A stretch of 64,000 bases of DNA from Paraburkholderia bonniea (GTDB lineage: Bacteria > Pseudomonadota > Gammaproteobacteria > Burkholderiales > Burkholderiaceae). Numbering within the stretch: the stretch's first letter is position 1; every line of letters begins with the position of its first letter. Of this stretch, positions 50,543-63,012 are shown piece after piece. The stretch is from contig NZ_QPEQ01000001.1 of NCBI RefSeq assembly GCF_009455625.1, positions 1,178,001 through 1,242,000 on the forward strand, given 5' to 3'. The position numbers and the translations under genes are program-made. The notes beneath the pieces are model-generated. The model was not told where the DNA came from. It worked only from the letters and a program-made list of their open reading frames with translations, and searched no databases.

Positions 50543-51472
50543 TCATGCTTGCTTTGGTGCTTTGGGCCCAAAACCCGGAATGCGTTTAATAGCACCTGTC
50601 GCCAGCGCGGTGCCGAGGAGAATCACGGCGCAGCCTTCCAGCATGCCAATGGAAACCTGTTCGCCGAGAAATAACGTGCCCCATAAAATGCCGAAGATCG
50701 GGATCACGAAGGTGACGGTGATGGCCCGGGTTGGGCCTGCTACTGCGATCAGATGGAAAAACAGGATGTACGCGATACCGGTGCAGGCAATCCCGAGGGC
50801 GATTACCGCTCCCCATGACTGTAATGAGATTGGTGTGGCGGGCCAGTAGGCAATAGCAAACGGAATGAGTACCAGTGTGGCACCAGTCATGGTGCCCGCT
50901 GCGTTGGTGAGCGGATCGATACCGCCCAGATAGCGTTTGGTGCAGTTGGCCGCGATGCCGTACAACAGCGTGGCCATGAGCGCAGCGAAGGCGGCCAGCG
51001 CGGTTGTCAGCGGGGTAGCGTGCGTGCCGTGGGGTGCGGCGATCTGATCCCAGACCAGCAGTAAAACGCCCGCGAAGCCGATGACCAGCCCGATGCTGCG
51101 CAGCACGTTCAAGCGGTCTTTGAGCCAGAGAAAGGCAACCAGCGCACCCCATAGTGGCGTGGCTGCGTTAATCACGGAGGTGACGCCTGCCGACAGTGTC
51201 AGCTCTGCATAGGCAAACAGGCAAAACGGTGCGGCCGAATTCAGGATGCCTACCACCAATAGCGGCAGGGTGCGGGTTCGAATGATGTCGAGAGTGGCGC
51301 GTGCTGGCCGTCGTGCGAATAACACGAGCAATAAAAACAACGCGCCAATGCCAACTCGCAATGCCATCAGCGGCGCTACGCCAAAATCGCCAACGCCGAC
51401 CCGGATGAAGAGAAAGGACGCGCCCCATAAGGCGGCGAGGATGAGCAACTGGATGATGTTACTGGGGGTCAT
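50543..51472 (-). CDS. EamA-family (DMT) transporter
   Basis: A 309-residue inner-membrane protein with ten predicted helices in two EamA repeats: LAALWGASFLFIRVGV starts the first and AALMATLLYGIAANCTKRYL the second. The conserved PLWGALVAFLWLKDRL and PIFGILWGTLFLGEQV end the repeats. Members export amino acids or other metabolites; substrate unknown. Single gene. Confidence 0.88.
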   Translation of the reverse strand: MTPSNIIQLLILAALWGASFLFIRVGVGDFGVAPLMALRVGIGALFLLLVLFARRPARATLDIIRTRTLPLLVVGILNSAAPFCLFAYAELTLSAGVTSVINAATPLWGALVAFLWLKDRLNVLRSIGLVIGFAGVLLLVWDQIAAPHGTHATPLTTALAAFAALMATLLYGIAANCTKRYLGGIDPLTNAAGTMTGATLVLIPFAIAYWPATPISLQSWGAVIALGIACTGIAYILFFHLIAVAGPTRAITVTFVIPIFGILWGTLFLGEQVSIGMLEGCAVILLGTALATGAIKRIPGFGPKAPKQA

Positions 51473-51810
51473 CGAAAGAGCCTCGCGTGGGGTGGGTCGG
51501 GACGCGCAGGCATGGTATCACCGGCTTTTAGCTTGTCGCTTTAACTTCTGATGAAACAGCAAGCATAAATTTGTCTTGTCTTGACGGGCTTTGAGCGCAA
51601 TCGCAGCCCGGTGGCCCTAATGGCTTGCACATCATCACGCGACGGCGTTAGCGCTGGGAGATCCAGGGAGGTAGCAGGGGCCCTATCGCTGAGGCCCTAT
51701 AGCCGGCCCAGGTGGCAAAAGACACATGGGCCGGATGCAGATGCGGCGTCTGAGCGTGACTGGCTTGAGCACAGGGCAAATCCGGCTCACGAGCAGGGCG
51801 AAAGAATGGA
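51473..51810. other. Intergenic region, no gene seen
   Basis: About 340 bp between two minus-strand genes. Short overlapping frames exist on both strands but show no start context or recognisable domain. Confidence 0.45.
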
Positions 51811-52251
51811 TCAGTGGTGCCGCCCGTAACCGCGATGCCCGCCCCAGTAGCCTCGGCCGCCGCCGTAGTAGCCGGGACGCCCGCCCCAGTAACGGCCGAA
51901 GTGGAGCGACACGGAGGGGCCGCCGCCATACCAGCCGGGGTAAACGGGATAAGGCGCATAAACCGGATAGGCGGGGTAATACGCGGGTGCGACGTAAGTA
52001 GAGGTCACATAAACCGGTGGTGGTTCGAGCGGAGCTTGGACATCTTGTCCGCTGGCGGGCGCGATCTGACGTTCTGTGCCGGCCGCAGCAATGGGAACCA
52101 CGCTGGTTGTGTAATAGCTGCCATAGCCGTAAGGCCCATAACCATACGGATAGGGGCCCATGTAGTAACAGCCTGACAAGGCGAGCGTTAGCGCGACGGC
52201 GGTGAGTGGCCGGGTAAGCATGAAACGGGCAGTAGGGAAAGGGAGGGTCAT
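51811..52251 (-). CDS. Gly/Tyr/Pro-rich lipoprotein
   Basis: A 146-residue product with lipobox ALSGC (Cys28 from the chosen start) and a low-complexity mature part: YYMGPYPYGYGPYGYGSYY, then APAYYPAYPVYAPYPVYPGW, then a Gly/Arg-rich end (GYYGGGRGYWGGHRGYGRHH). Probably an outer-membrane or surface structural protein; no enzymatic domain. The ATG at 52251 has GGAG eight bases upstream; earlier and later in-frame ATGs (52314, 52221) are possible. No gene is seen in the ~300 bp upstream, which holds a GGGGGC/GCCCCC hairpin (52519-52535). Confidence 0.6.
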   Translation of the reverse strand: MTLPFPTARFMLTRPLTAVALTLALSGCYYMGPYPYGYGPYGYGSYYTTSVVPIAAAGTERQIAPASGQDVQAPLEPPPVYVTSTYVAPAYYPAYPVYAPYPVYPGWYGGGPSVSLHFGRYWGGRPGYYGGGRGYWGGHRGYGRHH

Positions 52252-52553
52252 GATGTGCTCCTGCGCAATGCGGCCAGCGGGTTCCGACGCGGATGAGCGA
52301 GGGTAGCGTGACAAGGTGCGACGAGCTTACTGCGCCGTCTGATGATCCAGGGTGCAATCTGGTTACTGCATATTTCAGCTAGTGTGGGGTGGGCGCGGAA
52401 TAAATAAAGGCAACACCAGACGGTTTGAGCCGCAGGCGCTGCCTTTAAATTGAGCTTGGGTTGTGTCGTGAGGCTAACGGAATGGCTTGGGTCTTTGACC
52501 GTCAGGCACTGTGATGACGGGGGCCGTGTGCCCCCGCAGCGCGTGATCTACGC

Positions 52554-52766
52554 TTACTCGCCTACCTGATTGCCGATCAGCCCGCCCGCTGCTGCACCGC
52601 CTAGCGTCGAAAGCGCACTGCCGCCCAGTGCCGCGCCCGCTACACCGCCAATTCCTGCGCCGATTGCCGTATCGCGCTGGCGACGGCTCATGGTGTCACA
52701 AGCGCTCAGGCTCATGGCAACGGTGACGATCACAGCTAGCGCGCTCAAGTGTCGAATGGATTTCAT
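52554..52766 (-). CDS. Glycine-zipper lipoprotein (OsmB-like)
   Basis: A 70-residue lipoprotein: signal MKSIRHL, hydrophobic core, lipobox SLSAC (Cys23), then RRQRDTAIGAGIGGVAGAAL and TLGGAAAGGLIGNQVG, a classic glycine-zipper pair that could insert in a membrane. OsmB-type proteins are stress-induced outer-membrane lipoproteins; regulation here is not visible. GAGG precedes the ATG at 52766, preferred over the long unconserved upstream extension. Confidence 0.78.
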   Translation of the reverse strand: MKSIRHLSALAVIVTVAMSLSACDTMSRRQRDTAIGAGIGGVAGAALGGSALSTLGGAAAGGLIGNQVGE

Positions 52767-52987
52767 GATGCATACCTCGGTGAGAAAAAGATAAATTTCA
52801 ACAACCTTGATGAATGCGTGAATGGTAGCGCGGGCTAGCCAGTTTCTGCGGAAGGTCTTTGTTATCGAACCCCGGAGTGTGTAAAAAAATGTTTCGCCGA
52901 AGTTTCGCTGCATTTCACTGCGGGCGGGCGCTGCGATAAACCGCATGCGCCCGCCCAGTTGGTCTAGCGTAAGCAGCGCAGCTTCAT

Positions 52988-54943
<1,956 letters not shown>

Positions 54944-55008
54944 CTAAGCAGGAGGCGGAACGGAAGAGGACGGGGCCGCAGGCGTGATGCGCTGAAACAA
55001 GGCGAGAC

Positions 55009-55110
55009 CCGGACGCTTCCCTGCGCTGGCATTATCCAGATCAGGTTCAAAGGGTATTTCTCACCCACATGGCATGCCGTATCAAACAACACGCGCCGCA
55101 GGACCCCCGC
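55009..55110 (-). promoter_or_regulatory. TPP riboswitch (THI element) of thiC
   Basis: On the minus strand, GGGTGAGAAATACCC followed by TTTGAACCTGATCTGGATAA and TGCCAGCGCAGGGA reproduces the conserved THI-box core; GCGGGGGTCCTGCGGC forms the 5' arm. It ends ~90 nt before the thiC ATG and would switch off expression when TPP is bound. Confidence 0.93.
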
Positions 55111-55591
55111 GTTAGCAGCGCACACGATACACCTGCTTGCCGGAGCTTGGCAACCGCGCCTGGCGATGCGTTTGGCTGTGGTAGCAAGCTAGTGGTTCAA
55201 GGTAGCGCTGAAGCGCTGGCTGGTCTGGCGTTTCATGCCAGCATGGTGGTGCAGCGGTGCGGTGTGCATGCGAGGCGGATTTCCTCGTGTCATGTGTAAC
55301 CGTGGGCTGACCGACGTTACGTTTCGCAGTTATGTTCTTTGACGGTGTTAGTACGCGACTGTGCGGGCGTCCTGCATAATGCAAAGCGGCGCAGCCAGGC
55401 ATTCTGGTGTTAGCGCACAGCGGCCCACATGGGCCATTTATTTTGTGCTCCAAAGTCTCACTGTCCCCGTTCTTCAGCCATGTTCCTGTGTTTTGCCGTT
55501 CCGGCTTCTTTCGCGCTGCGGCGCTCGTCCCTCAGCCTGATTCCGTCCGCTTGCGGGGATACGCTGTTTTTTGCCCGTGCGAGCTAGCACG
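55111..55591. other. Intergenic region between thiC leader and EamA gene
   Basis: About 480 bp. It must hold the promoter of thiC on the minus strand and that of the EamA gene on the plus strand. I could not single out hexamers, and no gene is seen. Confidence 0.4.
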
Positions 55592-56509
55592 ATGGCGTTC
55601 TCTTTTCCTTCCCGACTGCCGCTGCGCTTGCCCCAGACGCGTGCCGGACGAATCGTGCTCGCGCTTGCCGTGGTGTATCTGGTGTGGGGCTCAACCTATC
55701 TGGCGGTGCATGTGGCGCTGGGTTCCTTTCCTCCGCTACTGATGTCGGGTCTGCGTAACCTGTTCGCGGGCCTCGGGCTGTTTGTCTTTGCCATGCGCCG
55801 GCGGCCCGTCTGGCCAACCTTGCTGGAGATCCGCAATGCCGCACTGGTCGGCACCATGCTGGTTGGCCTGTCGAGCGGCATGCTGGCCTATGGGATGCGT
55901 ACCGTTAGTACCGGGACCACAGCCGTGATGGTGGCCACCGTGCCGCTGTTTGTCACCGTGATCGCCGCGCTGGCGGGGCGCAAAGTAGCCCGGCTGGAAT
56001 GGTTTGCGGTGGCGCTGGGTCTGGTTGGCATCGGCATTTTGAGTCATGGGGATGCGTCCTCGGGTTCTGCGGGCGGCAGCCTCGCCATCTTGTGTGGCGC
56101 GCTGTTCTGGGCCGGAGGCGCGTTTCTGGCCGGACGGCTCAAGCTTCCTTCTGACCTGTTCTTGTCCACCGCGCTGCAAATTGGCCTTGGCGGCGTGACT
56201 GCGACGCTGGTGGCATGGCTCTCCGGTGAGCGCATGCTCGATCTGCATGTGCTTCCCGTGCTGGCGTTTTTGTACCTGATGCTGGTGGGGTCGATGGCGG
56301 CCTATGTGGCCTATGGCTATCTGATCCAGAACACCAGCCCCATCATCGCCAGCAGTTGTATGTATGTGAATCCGGTGATCGCGGTGGCGCTAGGCGCGTT
56401 GCTGCTGGGTGAACCGGTGACGCGCTCGACAGTGATTGCGACGTGCGTGATTTTGCTGAGCGTGGGTTTGTCTTTCTGGTTCGATTACCGGCGGCGTGAT
56501 TCAGCGTGA
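55592..56509 (+). CDS. EamA-family (YedA-like) transporter
   Basis: A 305-residue inner-membrane protein with ten helices. VYLVWGSTYLAVHVAL opens the first EamA repeat and AILCGALFWAGGAFLAGRL the second; YLIQNTSPIIASSCMYVNPV and LGALLLGEPV are typical of the YedA/RhaT-like branch. It exports unknown small molecules. The ATG at 55592 is chosen; an in-frame TTG at 55571 precedes it. A strong terminator follows. Confidence 0.87.
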   Translation: MAFSFPSRLPLRLPQTRAGRIVLALAVVYLVWGSTYLAVHVALGSFPPLLMSGLRNLFAGLGLFVFAMRRRPVWPTLLEIRNAALVGTMLVGLSSGMLAYGMRTVSTGTTAVMVATVPLFVTVIAALAGRKVARLEWFAVALGLVGIGILSHGDASSGSAGGSLAILCGALFWAGGAFLAGRLKLPSDLFLSTALQIGLGGVTATLVAWLSGERMLDLHVLPVLAFLYLMLVGSMAAYVAYGYLIQNTSPIIASSCMYVNPVIAVALGALLLGEPVTRSTVIATCVILLSVGLSFWFDYRRRDSA

Positions 56510-56597
56510 CTGAGGTCCGGCAGCCGGAGATTGCTGTGTTAGCCATTGCCGGCTATTCACCCGAGTATCCAGGCGAACACAACATTGTTTGACGATG

Positions 56598-56630
56598 CGC
56601 CTCCCCGTGCTTCACGGTGGGGCGTTTTCT
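56598..56630 (+). terminator. Terminator after EamA gene
   Basis: CGCCTCCCCGTG / CACGGTGGGGCG stem (11 of 12 paired) with a CTT loop and TTTTCT tail. Confidence 0.87.
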
Positions 56631-56631
56631 G

Positions 56632-58806
<2,175 letters not shown>

Positions 58807-58873
58807 TTATCTGGGGGGCTGCCGGGATCATCCAGAAAAGCAACTGAGAGGCAGATTGAAAGAGGGAGTCGAA

Positions 58874-59422
58874 GTGGACGTAGACATGCTGTCAAAACGC
58901 TCATCGGACGCACAGCAGGAACCACATTCTGCTGTACGCCATGCTTCGGTGGCACATGCTGGCCTGGCGGGCAGGCTCTTGCCTGGCGTTGCTGTGCTGG
59001 TGCTGGTGACGCTGATTGCGCTGAGCGTCATAGAGCTACGCGATCCGCTCAAGCTGCTGCTGGAGCGGGAGTTGCTCGCAGTGTTTGTGCAACCTGGAAG
59101 CGCTGGCTGGTATCGCGTGGTGCTGTTGCTGGTGGGTATGAGCGCCGCCATCGACTTGTTTATCGTGATCGGCGCGGGCTGGCTTGTGCTGCTGGCGTGT
59201 CGGCGTTCACGACGTTTCCCGGTGCATGCCCAGGTATGGTTGACTAGCCTCGTGGCACTCGAGTGGCTGGCGTATCTGGCCGGTGAGTATATGAGTCATG
59301 CGATTGCCGTGCCGATTGCCTTGCCAGTGGGCGGGTTGCTCCGCGTGGCGTTACTGACGGCGTTTGTGGTGCCGTATTTCAGTACATCGCTGCAGGTCAG
59401 GCGTACCTTTAACCAGCTTTGA
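58874..59422 (+). CDS. DUF2569-like membrane protein
   Basis: A 182-residue inner-membrane protein with four predicted helices (LLPGVAVLVLVTLIALSV, YRVVLLLVGMSAAIDLFIV, VWLTSLVALEWLAYLAGEY and LLRVALLTAFVVPYFSTS). The PYFSTSLQVRRTFNQL end resembles DUF2569. Function unknown. I chose GTG at 58874, with GAGGGAG five bases upstream, over an ATG at 58703 that would add 57 polar residues. It is divergent from fadH and lies 40 bp before the tRNA-Leu promoter. Confidence 0.6.
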   Translation: MDVDMLSKRSSDAQQEPHSAVRHASVAHAGLAGRLLPGVAVLVLVTLIALSVIELRDPLKLLLERELLAVFVQPGSAGWYRVVLLLVGMSAAIDLFIVIGAGWLVLLACRRSRRFPVHAQVWLTSLVALEWLAYLAGEYMSHAIAVPIALPVGGLLRVALLTAFVVPYFSTSLQVRRTFNQL

Positions 59423-59462
59423 GTTCCCAGTATTTTTTGTCGTTTTTGTGCTGGATATGCAT

Positions 59463-59491
59463 TTGGTATGCCTGCACCACGGTGGTAGAAT
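59463..59491 (+). promoter_or_regulatory. Promoter of tRNA-Leu(UAA)
   Basis: -35 TTGGTA (59463-59468), 17-bp spacer, -10 TAGAAT (59486-59491), starting transcription a few bases before the tRNA 5' end at 59504. Confidence 0.75.
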
Positions 59492-59538
59492 CGCGTCCGC
59501 CCTGCCGGGGTGATGAAATTGGTAAACATAGCGGACTT

Positions 59539-59811
59539 AAATTATTGAGTGCCCAGCCGGAAACGACTGGAGTAGAACCCCTCAAATTCGGCGAACCCCC
59601 TGATGCGCGTCAAGCGTCATCGAGGCAATACCGAGCCAAGCCCGCCCTCGCTGTTTTTCGAGCAGGATGTGGAAGGTGTAGAGACTAGACGGGGGGCACC
59701 TAAAGCGATGCGCTGGTATTACGTGGCAGCGTCGGGATGGTGAAGGCATAGTCCAGCGCACGAACATTCACGAGGTCTTGTATGAATGGCGTCGAAAGAC
59801 GTAGTGTGACG
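59539..59811 (+). mobile_element. Group I intron (IC3-like) in the tRNA-Leu anticodon loop
   Basis: Self-splicing intron of 273 nt without an ORF. P1: exon ACTT (59535-59538) pairs with intron GAGT (59547-59550), giving the U-G at the 5' splice site. P2: CCAG/CTGG with a GAAA loop (59553-59570). P4: TCGG (59588-59591) with CCGA (59631-59634). P7: GACT (59683-59686) with AGTC (59750-59753), inside GTGTAGAGACTAGACGG and GCATAGTCC, the conserved R and S elements. A P9-type hairpin CGTC-GAAA-GACG (59790-59801) precedes the terminal G (59811). The start AAATTATTGAG and Q element CAATACCGAGCCAAGC closely follow the cyanobacterial tRNA-Leu intron. Confidence 0.92.
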
Positions 59812-59844
59812 AAAATCCGCCGCCTAACGGCTTGCCGGTTCAAG

Positions 59845-59857
59845 TCCGGTCCCCGGT
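59845..59857 (+). repeat. Putative attachment site, tRNA copy (attL)
   Basis: TCCGGTCCCCGGT, the 3' part of the tRNA-Leu T-arm and acceptor, is repeated exactly at 63844-63856 in the same orientation. Such repeats are left when an integrase inserts DNA at a tRNA 3' end. Confidence 0.6.
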
Positions 59858-59895
59858 ACCAAAATGTATTCCAGAACCATCCGATGCAATCCAGA

Positions 59896-59931
59896 AACCC
59901 GCGATAGCGCAATGCTTCGCGGGTTTTTTTG
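59896..59931 (+). terminator. Terminator after tRNA-Leu
   Basis: AACCCGCG/CGCGGGTT stem with a 14-nt loop, followed by seven T, 35 bp behind the tRNA. Confidence 0.88.
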
Positions 59932-60431
59932 TTGCCTGAGAGGTCTAGGTTGATCCGGGGAAAGCGGAAGGGATAAGAGGGTATTTTTTGCCTTGCTGGT
60001 CTTCTGAGCCGTCAAACGGGCTCGTCAAACCAGTGAGTCGTTCCGTCCGCGATGATTTCCGGGCAGCGAATCCAGCCGCGCTCAACACAGATGTGAACCG
60101 GGTTTCGATTCCCGTGTGTTCCGCCATAAGCGTTTCTTTTCCCATCGACATCAGATGTCAGGTTCGTGAGAACTACGGCCATGCTGCTTAGATCGCCCAT
60201 CAACTACAGCAGGTGTTGCTTGCGCATCCCGTCGTCGCAGCGGTAGTTATCTGTGAATACGGTGTCGGCAGCTTGAAGCGATCGTCTAGGCCGGATGAGG
60301 GTAGTTGCAGTGCAAAGCGCGAACGCTGCTTGGATGTTATGGCTTGGCGGAACCAGTAGGCGGGAAGCGTTACTCAAGATGGAGTAAAAAAAGTAAAAGC
60401 CAGTTAATTTTGATTAAGTGTGAATGTATAT
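59932..60431. other. Left part of the island, no secure gene
   Basis: About 500 bp. A minus-strand frame at 60012-60203 (63 codons, containing GGTHGNRNPVHICVERGWIR) overlaps another frame, and neither has good start context. From 60360 on the DNA turns sharply AT-rich. Confidence 0.35.
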
Positions 60432-61309
60432 ATGACTATAAAATATTCAGGCCGAGTCGGAAATTATGTAATTCGAATGCGGGACGAATTAATTTGGGAG
60501 GCGAAAACAGTTGGCTGGAGCCGTAATTTGGTTGGCTTGGGGCGGCGGCAATGCGAGATTGGTGTGCTATTGGAACTTAGGCGTTATTCAAATCAGGGCG
60601 GAATAAGTGAAAGTGATTCAAAAATTTTTAAATTGCCAAAAATTATAATATGGCTCAGGAGTGAGTTGGCGGACATGCATTTGAGCAACTTTGGCGGGTC
60701 CGGGACGCGCTGCTGGATAGGTTGAAAAGTGGCAATGGCATTATTTGTTTGGACGGCCCGGGATTTGATGGTGGTAGATTAAATTCAATTTCCAGCAATT
60801 TGCCAGGGGATATTTTGAGTATTTTTGAGAATTATTCAAAAATTTCATCTTGGTCTGCGCATTTATATCCCGGGATAACGCATCTTGATATCAGTTTTTG
60901 TCAACTTGCTGAATGGCCTGGCGAATGGGGTGAGAGGCTGATTTCTCTTGATTTGAGCGAAAATCCGGGGGCGCAAATTCCATCTGGTCTGACAGTTAAT
61001 TTTGTAAAACTTAATATGGCTTGCAGTTCTATTGCGAAAGCTCCGGGGAGCTGGTTCAGAAATTTTCAGCAATTAAATTTGTCCCGCAATCAATTGATTG
61101 AACTTGATTGCCGGCCGTTTCAGAAATTAACCATGCTGGATCTCAGTGATCATCTGTTGGCTAAAGTACCAGGGTTTTTGCCGAAAAATCTGGTTGCTCT
61201 GAATTTTAATTTGACGAAGGTGAGCGAGCTGGGAGATGGGTGCTTTTCTCATCTCGTGAAGCTGAAAAATCTTGCTAAATTTTTACGGATTTCATTTTTC
61301 GGTGAATAA
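60432..61309 (+). pseudogene. Frameshifted leucine-rich-repeat effector-like gene
   Basis: Two reading frames together look like one gene. The first (60432-60725, MTIKYSG...) loses coding character near 60665. From there another frame is open and reads HAFEQLWRVRDALLDRLK straight into the second segment (60722-61309). That segment has IpaH/YopM-like LRRs: ITHLDISFCQLAEWPGEW, LISLDLSENPGAQIPSGL, FQQLNLSRNQLIELDCRP, LTMLDLSDHLLAKVPGFL. The protein ends in the LRR region without an E3 ligase or other catalytic domain. AT-rich and island-borne. Type III effector origin is inferred. Alternatively the second segment may be expressed alone from TTG at 60722. Confidence 0.5.
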
Positions 61310-61384
61310 TTTTTGCGCTGAAAAAACGTTGTGAAAATTAAAAAATGTGCTTCATTTTTAATAAAACTTAAACGAGGTTAATAA

Positions 61385-62548
61385 ATGAGAGGCAATTTTC
61401 CTATCAAGCATCCTGTTAATTCAGGCAATTGTAGCCTTCTTGATTTGCCCTCCCCGGGAGTGACGCCTCGGGAAGACTCTCTGGGTCGTGTGGTGAGTGT
61501 AGAGCCTCCGACCATAGAAAGGGTCTGTCAGGATGAAATCATGCCCAAGGCTCTTGACATGACAACCCAGATTTCTCCGGCGAAGCCGAAGGTGGTGGCG
61601 AATACGGACATGAAGCAGGCGGAGGGGCAAGACCATTCAACAAAAAATACTAGTTGGTTCTCGGTAATGTGGAGAAATAAAATATTGAGGAAGTATATTT
61701 TTGATGCACCTACGAAAGAGATAAAAGAATGTGAAAATAAATTAGTTGAGATTTTTAGAGAATACGATAACAACCGACGGCCGCCTGGTGTCGCGTTGGA
61801 AAATAAAAAATGGTTGTCTTCCGAGAAGAAAGAGGAGTTGAAAAGTGAGCTGGGAAATTTTTTACTTGGCGCAGATCAGAAAGATATACGGAGTCGAATT
61901 AGTGTGGGTGATTTACAGCTATATGACGCTGAGTCGTATCTGCCTGTTCTGAGTAAAGTTTTTTTAAAAATAAAAGTCGATCAAATTCACTCCGTTAGAT
62001 TGCCGCGCATGTGCTTTAAATCGGGTGAGGTATTGAATAAAATTTTAGCGCCTGATATTGTTATTGAAAAGCTGAAAACGCTTAATGTTAGTATTGCTGA
62101 GATTAATATTGGGGATCTTGATTTAATACCGCAGATGAGTAATTTAAAATTTTTGATTCTGGCGTTGCCCTGTTTTTCCAATGTTTTTAATGAAATAAAA
62201 TCGGGTATTGAGAGTGAGTCGGTAACGCATTTTCGTTATAGTGATGGGCGCGATCTAAAATTAGATGGAATAGGAGAATTTCCAAATTTGCTTATATTTG
62301 ATTATTCTGGAGTAGGTTGTCGTGCGGTGTCTGATTTGGATGCGCGCCTTATCGATTTTGGTAAAGAATGTAAAAATAAAATGCCAATGATACAAAGGCT
62401 GAAATTTCGATATCATTATTCATCGCGTGATGAATTTCGTGGAGATAAATTGAAGGAGTTTGAAAAACATTTTAAGGAGGAAGCGGGGTATGATATTCTG
62501 CTTGATGAGTCTGGATACAATGGTCATGATTTTTTTAAAATTGATTAA
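61385..62548 (+). CDS. Effector-like protein of unknown function
   Basis: A 387-residue product I do not recognise. Residues 1-95 are Ser/Pro/Thr/Lys-rich and likely disordered (LLDLPSPGVTPREDSLGR; AEGQDHSTKNTSW), as in type III effectors. The rest looks alpha-helical, then weakly repeat-like with leucine-spaced segments (IEKLKTLNVSIAEINIGDLD; MSNLKFLILALPCF; GEFPNLLIFDYSGV), perhaps degenerate LRRs. No signal peptide or membrane helix. GAGG lies eight bases before the ATG. Strongly AT-rich like the neighbouring LRR pseudogene and the SET-like gene at 1.3-2.7 kb, so all three may come from similar sources. Confidence 0.55.
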   Translation: MRGNFPIKHPVNSGNCSLLDLPSPGVTPREDSLGRVVSVEPPTIERVCQDEIMPKALDMTTQISPAKPKVVANTDMKQAEGQDHSTKNTSWFSVMWRNKILRKYIFDAPTKEIKECENKLVEIFREYDNNRRPPGVALENKKWLSSEKKEELKSELGNFLLGADQKDIRSRISVGDLQLYDAESYLPVLSKVFLKIKVDQIHSVRLPRMCFKSGEVLNKILAPDIVIEKLKTLNVSIAEINIGDLDLIPQMSNLKFLILALPCFSNVFNEIKSGIESESVTHFRYSDGRDLKLDGIGEFPNLLIFDYSGVGCRAVSDLDARLIDFGKECKNKMPMIQRLKFRYHYSSRDEFRGDKLKEFEKHFKEEAGYDILLDESGYNGHDFFKID

Positions 62549-63012
62549 AGCACGATAATGAATATGCTATTTATCCAGGGGGTACGAGCAGATGATGGCG
62601 ACGGTAAGGGAGGGCAAGACTATCTGAGCGCAGCATTGCTGTCAGCCATGATTCCCCCGATTAGCCTTATCCGGCGCAGTGGCGTTGCGCTGGATTTGTG
62701 AGTCATCAGGATCTGGCTCAGTGATGACTGGAATCCTTGGCGTAACTGGGGTTAAACGGCCACTTTCGTGAAAACCGAAGGACGGCTCAGGGTCGGCAAG
62801 TGACATTCAAACCGGCACTGCAAAGTCATGCGTAAGGAGCGAAGCGGATGTGCGGCAGAGCGCCGATTTCCATGGGCCCGACTCGTGAAAAGTATTTTTC
62901 GTAACATCTCGGGCGCTTGCCCGGTGCTCGGAATCCCTATGTGGCTTGACGATAGTCCCTCGGCATTCAGCAATTTATGTCCTGAATGCGGAGAGGCTTT
63001 TTGGTTTGTGCT
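62549..63012. other. Island segment without a recognisable gene
   Basis: About 460 bp. Composition returns towards GC-rich. Short frames on both strands (for example 62752-62973 minus and 62828-63052 plus) show no known domain; they may be debris of a mobile element. Confidence 0.35.

Larger units (their letters stand above)
59504..59861 (+). tRNA. tRNA-Leu (anticodon UAA), interrupted by a group I intron
   Basis: 5' exon 59504-59538 and 3' exon 59812-59861. Joined, they give acceptor GCCGGGG/CCCCGGT (G1-U72 wobble), anticodon stem GCGGA/TCCGC around the 7-base loop CTTAAAA with anticodon TAA, a long class II variable arm (GCC-TAAC-GGC), T-arm GCCGG-TTCAAGT-CCGGT and encoded CCA. The 273 bases between do not fit a tRNA. 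They start after U34 and end in G, as in cyanobacterial tRNA-Leu(UAA) genes. Terminator and promoter are intact, so the gene is probably expressed and must splice to be useful. Confidence 0.93.

Noticed and set aside
59419..59688. Short frames across the tRNA-Leu intron that might be a homing endonuclease
   Set aside because: The frames are short, run over the tRNA exons and show no LAGLIDADG, HNH or GIY-YIG motif; the intron is ORF-less.
60090..60126. T-arm-like sequence CGGGTTTCGATTCCCG followed by CGCCA
   Set aside because: The loop would have eight bases and no acceptor or anticodon arm can be built around it; not a tRNA or tmRNA.
60012..60203. 63-codon minus-strand frame with GGTHGNRNPVHICVERGWIR
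   Set aside because: The sequence looks protein-like, but there is no ribosome binding site, an overlapping frame is equally open, and I cannot place the family. Left unannotated as a gene and mentioned only in the intergenic entry.
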